This document shows positions 60,126 through 64,000 of a stretch of 64,000 bases of DNA, one piece after another. This DNA is from Heliorestis convoluta (GTDB lineage: Bacteria; Bacillota; Desulfitobacteriia; Heliobacteriales; Heliobacteriaceae): assembly GCF_009649955.1 (NCBI RefSeq), contig NZ_CP045875.1, forward strand, positions 2,984,001-3,048,000. Reading direction: 5' to 3'. Under the pieces are notes generated by a model. That model did not search any database. It worked only from the letters and a program-made list of their open reading frames with translations, and was not told the origin of the DNA. The translations under genes and the position numbers were made by a program. Within the stretch, counting starts at the first letter, position 1. Each line of letters opens with the position of its first letter.

Positions 60126-61646
60126 ATGGTTCACGTTAAAAGTCGCTACGTCGGAACGGATCCTCGATATCGTTATCCTAAGAAAAAAAGGCAAGCTCGG
60201 AACTTATCGACAAAAAGACGGAAAAGCGAAGAGAGAATTGCTTTTCCTGTACCACCAGTAGAAAAAAAGAAAAAAACAGAATCGATGCAACTTTCTACAG
60301 AAAAAGAGATTGTAATATCATCGGAACCATTGATAAAAGCTGTTGTTGCAACAGAAGAAGAGAGAAATTGGGCAGAGCCAGAAAAACAGAGTAAAGAAAT
60401 CGTACCCATACATGATCAGGAACTAGGGAAGGAACAAGAAGAAGCAATAGAACTTTTCAGTGAAGCGGCAGAAGAATTGTCAACGAAATCAACAGAGACC
60501 GTAGAAGATAAGAAAGCATCCATACCAGCCAGTTGGGAAGACATGGTCAAGAAAATTTCTCAACAAGGCTTGCCCTGGGCCCAGGACTATCAACCTACAT
60601 CTACTTTACCAATTGGTAACGAAGAAATCTTGCAAGTGCTTCAAGAGCTGGATCGGCAGCCTCGTATGGTAGAACGGCAAGGACATAAATGGCTGATAGA
60701 AAGTAACATTGATTCACTAATTATTCATGAAATTACGGGAGAAGAAGCGAAAAAGCAAGGACAAAACATTGTAAATGCCATTGACCATTTGCGCAAGAAT
60801 GGCTTTCATAACTGTCCAGAGATCAATCGTTCTAAGTTCGGTGAAAAAGTTATATCTTTTCCAGAGCGTTCTTACTATGTCTACAAGAAAATCTTCGGAA
60901 AAGAAATGAAACTAGAAAAATCAAAAGACTATCGAGAAGTCGGTAGAACACTGGCCTTATTACATCGAGCAGGCACTGGCTATGTCCCTCTTTATCAAGA
61001 TGATGACAAAAGCGAAAGATTGGGCGAAAAAGTCAAAAAAGGTTATAGCATTGTAGAAAAGTGGAAAGAAAAACAGCAAAAGCAACGGTTTTTCTCCGAT
61101 GGCGATCGTCTACTCAAAGAAAGTTTGCCGCGATTGATGGATCGAGCAGATAGGTCTTTTCGGTGGATCGAAGAAAACTACTATCAACTATATAGAGCTG
61201 CTCGTGCCCGAGGTTCCTTAATTCACGGAAACTATGCTATACCGCAGTTAGTCAAAACAGCACAAGGTATCTGGATAGAAGATTTTTCCCATAGTCGTAT
61301 TGACGCCCCTATTATGGACTTATCAGAACTTGTAGCTCAAGTAGCTAGAGATACACGAGAAGGGTGGAAAGGTGCCGTTGCTATTATAGAAGGCTATGAA
61401 TGGGTGCAACGATTGACACCAGAAGAATGGCAAGTGCTACTCGGATACCTTTTACTTCCCTTTAATCTTTGGGACTATATAGAAGAGACCTTTCAGAACA
61501 AAGCCGATCGAATTGAAATCATACCGGATAGAAAGTTGCAAGATCAAGGCTATAAAAAAGCGCGAGCGGCTGTGGAGAAATGTAATCGGACTTTTTTAGC
61601 AGCCTATCGGCTATCTGTCCACGGACAAATAGATTTGCCATCGTAA
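60126..61646 (+). CDS. CotS-like kinase homologue 2 with charged N-terminal extension
   Basis: 506 aa. The first ~150 residues are very basic then acidic low complexity (RYPKKKRQARNLSTKRRKS, later E-rich). A CotS-like domain follows (REVGRTLALLHRAGTGYV). The catalytic loop is LIHGNYAIPQLV (HGN, no Asp) and the metal loop WIEDFSHSRIDAPIMDL, retaining an EDF. Likely inactive as a kinase and perhaps structural in the coat. AGGAGGTG before ATG 60126. Confidence 0.78.
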   Translation: MVHVKSRYVGTDPRYRYPKKKRQARNLSTKRRKSEERIAFPVPPVEKKKKTESMQLSTEKEIVISSEPLIKAVVATEEERNWAEPEKQSKEIVPIHDQELGKEQEEAIELFSEAAEELSTKSTETVEDKKASIPASWEDMVKKISQQGLPWAQDYQPTSTLPIGNEEILQVLQELDRQPRMVERQGHKWLIESNIDSLIIHEITGEEAKKQGQNIVNAIDHLRKNGFHNCPEINRSKFGEKVISFPERSYYVYKKIFGKEMKLEKSKDYREVGRTLALLHRAGTGYVPLYQDDDKSERLGEKVKKGYSIVEKWKEKQQKQRFFSDGDRLLKESLPRLMDRADRSFRWIEENYYQLYRAARARGSLIHGNYAIPQLVKTAQGIWIEDFSHSRIDAPIMDLSELVAQVARDTREGWKGAVAIIEGYEWVQRLTPEEWQVLLGYLLLPFNLWDYIEETFQNKADRIEIIPDRKLQDQGYKKARAAVEKCNRTFLAAYRLSVHGQIDLPS

Positions 61647-61652
61647 TTAAGG

Positions 61653-61690
61653 AAAGAGCAGTCAGCCTTCTACAGAGACTGCTCTTTTCC
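61653..61690 (+). terminator. Terminator
   Basis: AAAGAGCAGTC / GACTGCTCTTTTCC stem-loop after homologue 2. Confidence 0.85.
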
Positions 61691-61773
61691 ATGACCTTTT
61701 GTCATAGATAAGCTCTTAGTTGCGTATCTTTGAGCAAAACGGTTCTGACCTTCTTGAAGGGATGGCAACGTCT

Positions 61774-62796
61774 ATGATAAGCGAAGAATTCATAGAAGAG
61801 GAACGCAAAGGGCTTGATCCGCTGCTATTGCAAGAGTTAGGGCTTCGGCCGAGGGAGATCAAGATGTTGCGCTCCTCCTTTCGCATTGATGAATATGAAA
61901 GAACGACTGTGCTCAAGGCAAGTCAGCAGACCGTAGAAGACTTGCAATTTATTGTTGACTTGCAAACCCACTTATTACAAAGAGGATTTGACCGTTTTTC
62001 TGCGATTCAAAGAAATGTAAAAAGTGAAATCGTGCTATACCATGATCAAAAATATTGGACCACCTCAACCTGGGTGGAAGGAAAGGAATGTGACTACGAT
62101 CGACGACGAGACTTAGAAGCAACCATTGATACAATCGCAGAATTTCATCAGGCTTCTCGTGGGTTCTATCGACCTGCTGTAGAGCATCGCTTTCTATGGA
62201 AAAAATGGCCTTATATTTTTCAACGTAAGATGGAAGAAATAGAACGCTCTTATCAAAAAGCTTGCCAGAAAGAAAGGCCCGATGCTTTTGATCGACTCTA
62301 TATGCAAGGCGCATCAGAAGCGCTAGAAGAAGCCCAGGGCGCTCTGGCGCTATTACAACGTTCTACCTATGATGCCATTATGGATCAGGAAATGAGAGAA
62401 GGTGGCTTCTGCCATCATGACCTGGCCCATCATAACGTAATCATTGGTGCAAGAGGAGAAGCTTTTTTAATTGATTTTGATTATGCCATACAAGATAGTC
62501 GTCTACATGATCTGGGAAGTCTTATGATTCGTGTCCTAAAAAGGCAACGCTGGTCGATTAAAAAAGGTCTAAAGATTATGGAGCGCTATCACAACCACTA
62601 TCCTTTGCATAGAACGGAGCTCCTACTATTGTTAAGTTTTCTGATCTTTCCCAATGATTTCTGGCAATACGGCTGGTCCTATTATTTTGAAGAACTGAAT
62701 CGACCTCAGGAATTTCATATCAAGCGGTTAAGACGTTTTATGGATCGTCAAAAAAATCGACGAGCTTTTTTGAAAGATTTTGCAGGGCAAATCTAG
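61774..62796 (+). CDS. CotS-like spore coat kinase homologue 3 (intact motifs)
   Basis: About 340 aa. The catalytic loop GGFCHHDLAHHNVII and metal loop AFLIDFDYAIQDSRLHDLG are complete, so this paralogue can be an active kinase. The C-terminal helical lobe resembles the other two. The longest frame starts at TTG 61720 without a ribosome site; ATG 61774, 12 nt after GAAGGG, is preferred but not certain. Adjacent to the CotSA-like glycosyltransferase gene. Confidence 0.82.
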   Translation: MISEEFIEEERKGLDPLLLQELGLRPREIKMLRSSFRIDEYERTTVLKASQQTVEDLQFIVDLQTHLLQRGFDRFSAIQRNVKSEIVLYHDQKYWTTSTWVEGKECDYDRRRDLEATIDTIAEFHQASRGFYRPAVEHRFLWKKWPYIFQRKMEEIERSYQKACQKERPDAFDRLYMQGASEALEEAQGALALLQRSTYDAIMDQEMREGGFCHHDLAHHNVIIGARGEAFLIDFDYAIQDSRLHDLGSLMIRVLKRQRWSIKKGLKIMERYHNHYPLHRTELLLLLSFLIFPNDFWQYGWSYYFEELNRPQEFHIKRLRRFMDRQKNRRAFLKDFAGQI

Positions 62797-62823
62797 AGAT
62801 TGATGCAAGAGGAGTGTGGTTGA

Positions 62824-63945
62824 TTGCATATAGGCATTGATAGCCGAGCCGCCATCCTCTATCGAGGAACAGGCATTGGAACCTATACGTATCAACTTTG
62901 CAAAAATCTTTATAGGACAGCAAAAAAAGAGAAAATTCGCTTTTTCTGGCCCGGTGATGAATATCGAAATCTTAAAATTACAGATGATGCAACTTTCCGT
63001 CAAGTAGAACAATATCGTGAGCGATTCTGGGAAGAAGTTCATATTCCGCAGACGATCAAGCAAGAAAAGATTGATATTTATCATGTACCGCAAAATGGCA
63101 TTGGTCTACCTATGGTAAAACATTGCCCTATGGTAGCGACAGTTCATGATCTAATTCCCTATATTAGCCCAGAGACAGTCGGTAGAGGATACTTAAAGAT
63201 TTTTTGTGAAGAAATGCCTCGTATCTTAGAAACAGTAGAGCGGATTATTGCACCGTCTCATTGTACGGCCAATGACCTGGTTAGAATCGCTGATGTTCCT
63301 AGAGAAAAAATTCATGTTATCTATGAAGCAGCCGAGCCCATTTATCGACCCATGAACAAAGACAAAGCTCGTTCCTATATTCGAGAAAAGTATGGTATTA
63401 CAAGACCCTATGTGCTCTACATAGGCGGTTTTTCACCTCGAAAGAATGTACGCTTACTTATTCAAGCCCTTCATTTGTTAAACAAAGAACTACCGCAGAA
63501 AGTAGGGCTGCTTTTGCCAGGAAAGCAGTCAAAAGAGTTTAATGATTTAGAATTGATGGTGTCGGCACGAAAAATGGAAGAAGAAGTTCACTTTATTGGC
63601 TTTTTGCCTGTTGAGGAAATGCCCTGGGTCTATAATGGCGCAGAAGTCTTTGTTTATCCTTCTCTCTATGAAGGTTTTGGCTTACCGCCTCTTGAGGCCA
63701 TGGCTTGTGGTGTACCTACTTTGGTCGCTCATACTTCTTCTTTGCCTGAAGTAGTTGGTGATGGTGCACTGTCTTTTTCACCATTGAATGTAGAACGGTT
63801 GAGAGATCTTCTTTATGGGCTCTTAACAGATGTTGAAACTGCCCAAAAGCTTGGACAAAAAGGATTAGAACGTTCTCAACTTTTTAGTTGGCGTAAAGCA
63901 GCAGAAGAGACCTGGCAGGTCTATCGCCAAGTTCTGCGACAATAA
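62824..63945 (+). CDS. Glycosyltransferase family 4, CotSA-like
   Basis: 373 aa GT-B enzyme. N-terminal HIGIDSRAAILYRGTGIGTYTYQL; the second domain has YVLYIGGFSPRKNVRLLIQAL, VHFIGFLPVEEMPWVYNGAEVFVYPSLYEGFGLPPLEAMACGVP with the EGFGLPxLE donor-binding motif. In Bacillus cotSA lies beside cotS, and its glycosyltransferase homologue is found in the spore coat. TTG 62824 with AGGAG upstream. Confidence 0.88.
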   Translation: MHIGIDSRAAILYRGTGIGTYTYQLCKNLYRTAKKEKIRFFWPGDEYRNLKITDDATFRQVEQYRERFWEEVHIPQTIKQEKIDIYHVPQNGIGLPMVKHCPMVATVHDLIPYISPETVGRGYLKIFCEEMPRILETVERIIAPSHCTANDLVRIADVPREKIHVIYEAAEPIYRPMNKDKARSYIREKYGITRPYVLYIGGFSPRKNVRLLIQALHLLNKELPQKVGLLLPGKQSKEFNDLELMVSARKMEEEVHFIGFLPVEEMPWVYNGAEVFVYPSLYEGFGLPPLEAMACGVPTLVAHTSSLPEVVGDGALSFSPLNVERLRDLLYGLLTDVETAQKLGQKGLERSQLFSWRKAAEETWQVYRQVLRQ

Positions 63946-63973
63946 TAGGGGAAATAAAGAAAAGGAGGGAACT

Positions 63974-64000
63974 ATGGAGATGAAAGATCCCAAAGAAGAA
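63974..64000 (+). CDS. Start of next gene (cut by window end)
   Basis: ATG 63974 follows AAAAGGAGGGA at the right distance and opens MEMKDPKEE before the window ends. Too short to identify; by position probably another coat-cluster gene. Confidence 0.55.

Overview
The window is chromosomal DNA from an endospore-forming Firmicute of the Clostridia type. It carries spore-coat and spoVA genes, a CtsR/McsAB/ClpC heat-shock regulon, a T-box leader, Gram-positive style Shine-Dalgarno sites, frequent TTG/GTG starts, a Rex regulator and tungsten-enzyme genes. The set would fit Heliobacteria or a relative, but no photosynthesis gene lies here, so the genus is inference only.

Layout. 1-19,000 is almost all minus strand: mrnC-cysS-cysE behind a cysteine T-box, gltX, a fused ispDF, a PIN-TRAM membrane protein and carD. 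A short plus-strand island (a small conserved protein and two CotF-like coat proteins) follows, then disA-radA and a five-gene clpB-ctsR-mcsA-mcsB-clpC operon with two CtsR operators. 19,170-19,780 is a strange unit: a strong rRNA promoter and leader, only the first ~220 nt of 16S rRNA, then tRNA-Asn and a terminator. 20,330-25,450 (plus) holds a 115-nt structured repeat, a structured leader, a tungsten aldehyde:ferredoxin oxidoreductase, its radical-SAM maturase, a MoaD-like protein and Rex. 25,600-41,770 (minus) is a dsrC-like gene, a MinJ-like PDZ protein, a frameshifted ctpA, a murein hydrolase activator, ftsXE, split transketolase, prfB (programmed frameshift), secA, hpf, a polar amino-acid ABC transporter and yaaR.

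42,000-51,500 is accessory and rearranged. It contains tandemly duplicated and broken Rpn-type nuclease genes interrupted by two MNT/HEPN nucleotidyltransferase modules, an IS remnant, eight intact tRNAs behind a truncated tRNA-Ser, a second rRNA leader split by an intact IS4-family element with an apparent 5-bp target duplication, and a second 16S 5' fragment in the opposite orientation to the first. That fragment abuts a third copy of the 115-nt repeat. From 51,600 to the end (plus) are spoVAD-AE-AE'-AF, three genes of the acyl-CoA dehydratase activase type, three CotS-like kinase homologues (two with degraded catalytic motifs) and a CotSA-like glycosyltransferase.

The most unusual signal is the family of three 115-nt elements (20379-20493, 37596-37710, 51348-51462). 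They have identical length and a conserved core, and their long flanking stems differ in sequence but stay complementary, which is the pattern expected of a structured RNA or of a hairpin-type mobile repeat. I do not recognise it as a known family. The paired truncated 16S fragments must be checked against long reads before being taken as biology, because rRNA repeats are classic misassembly points.
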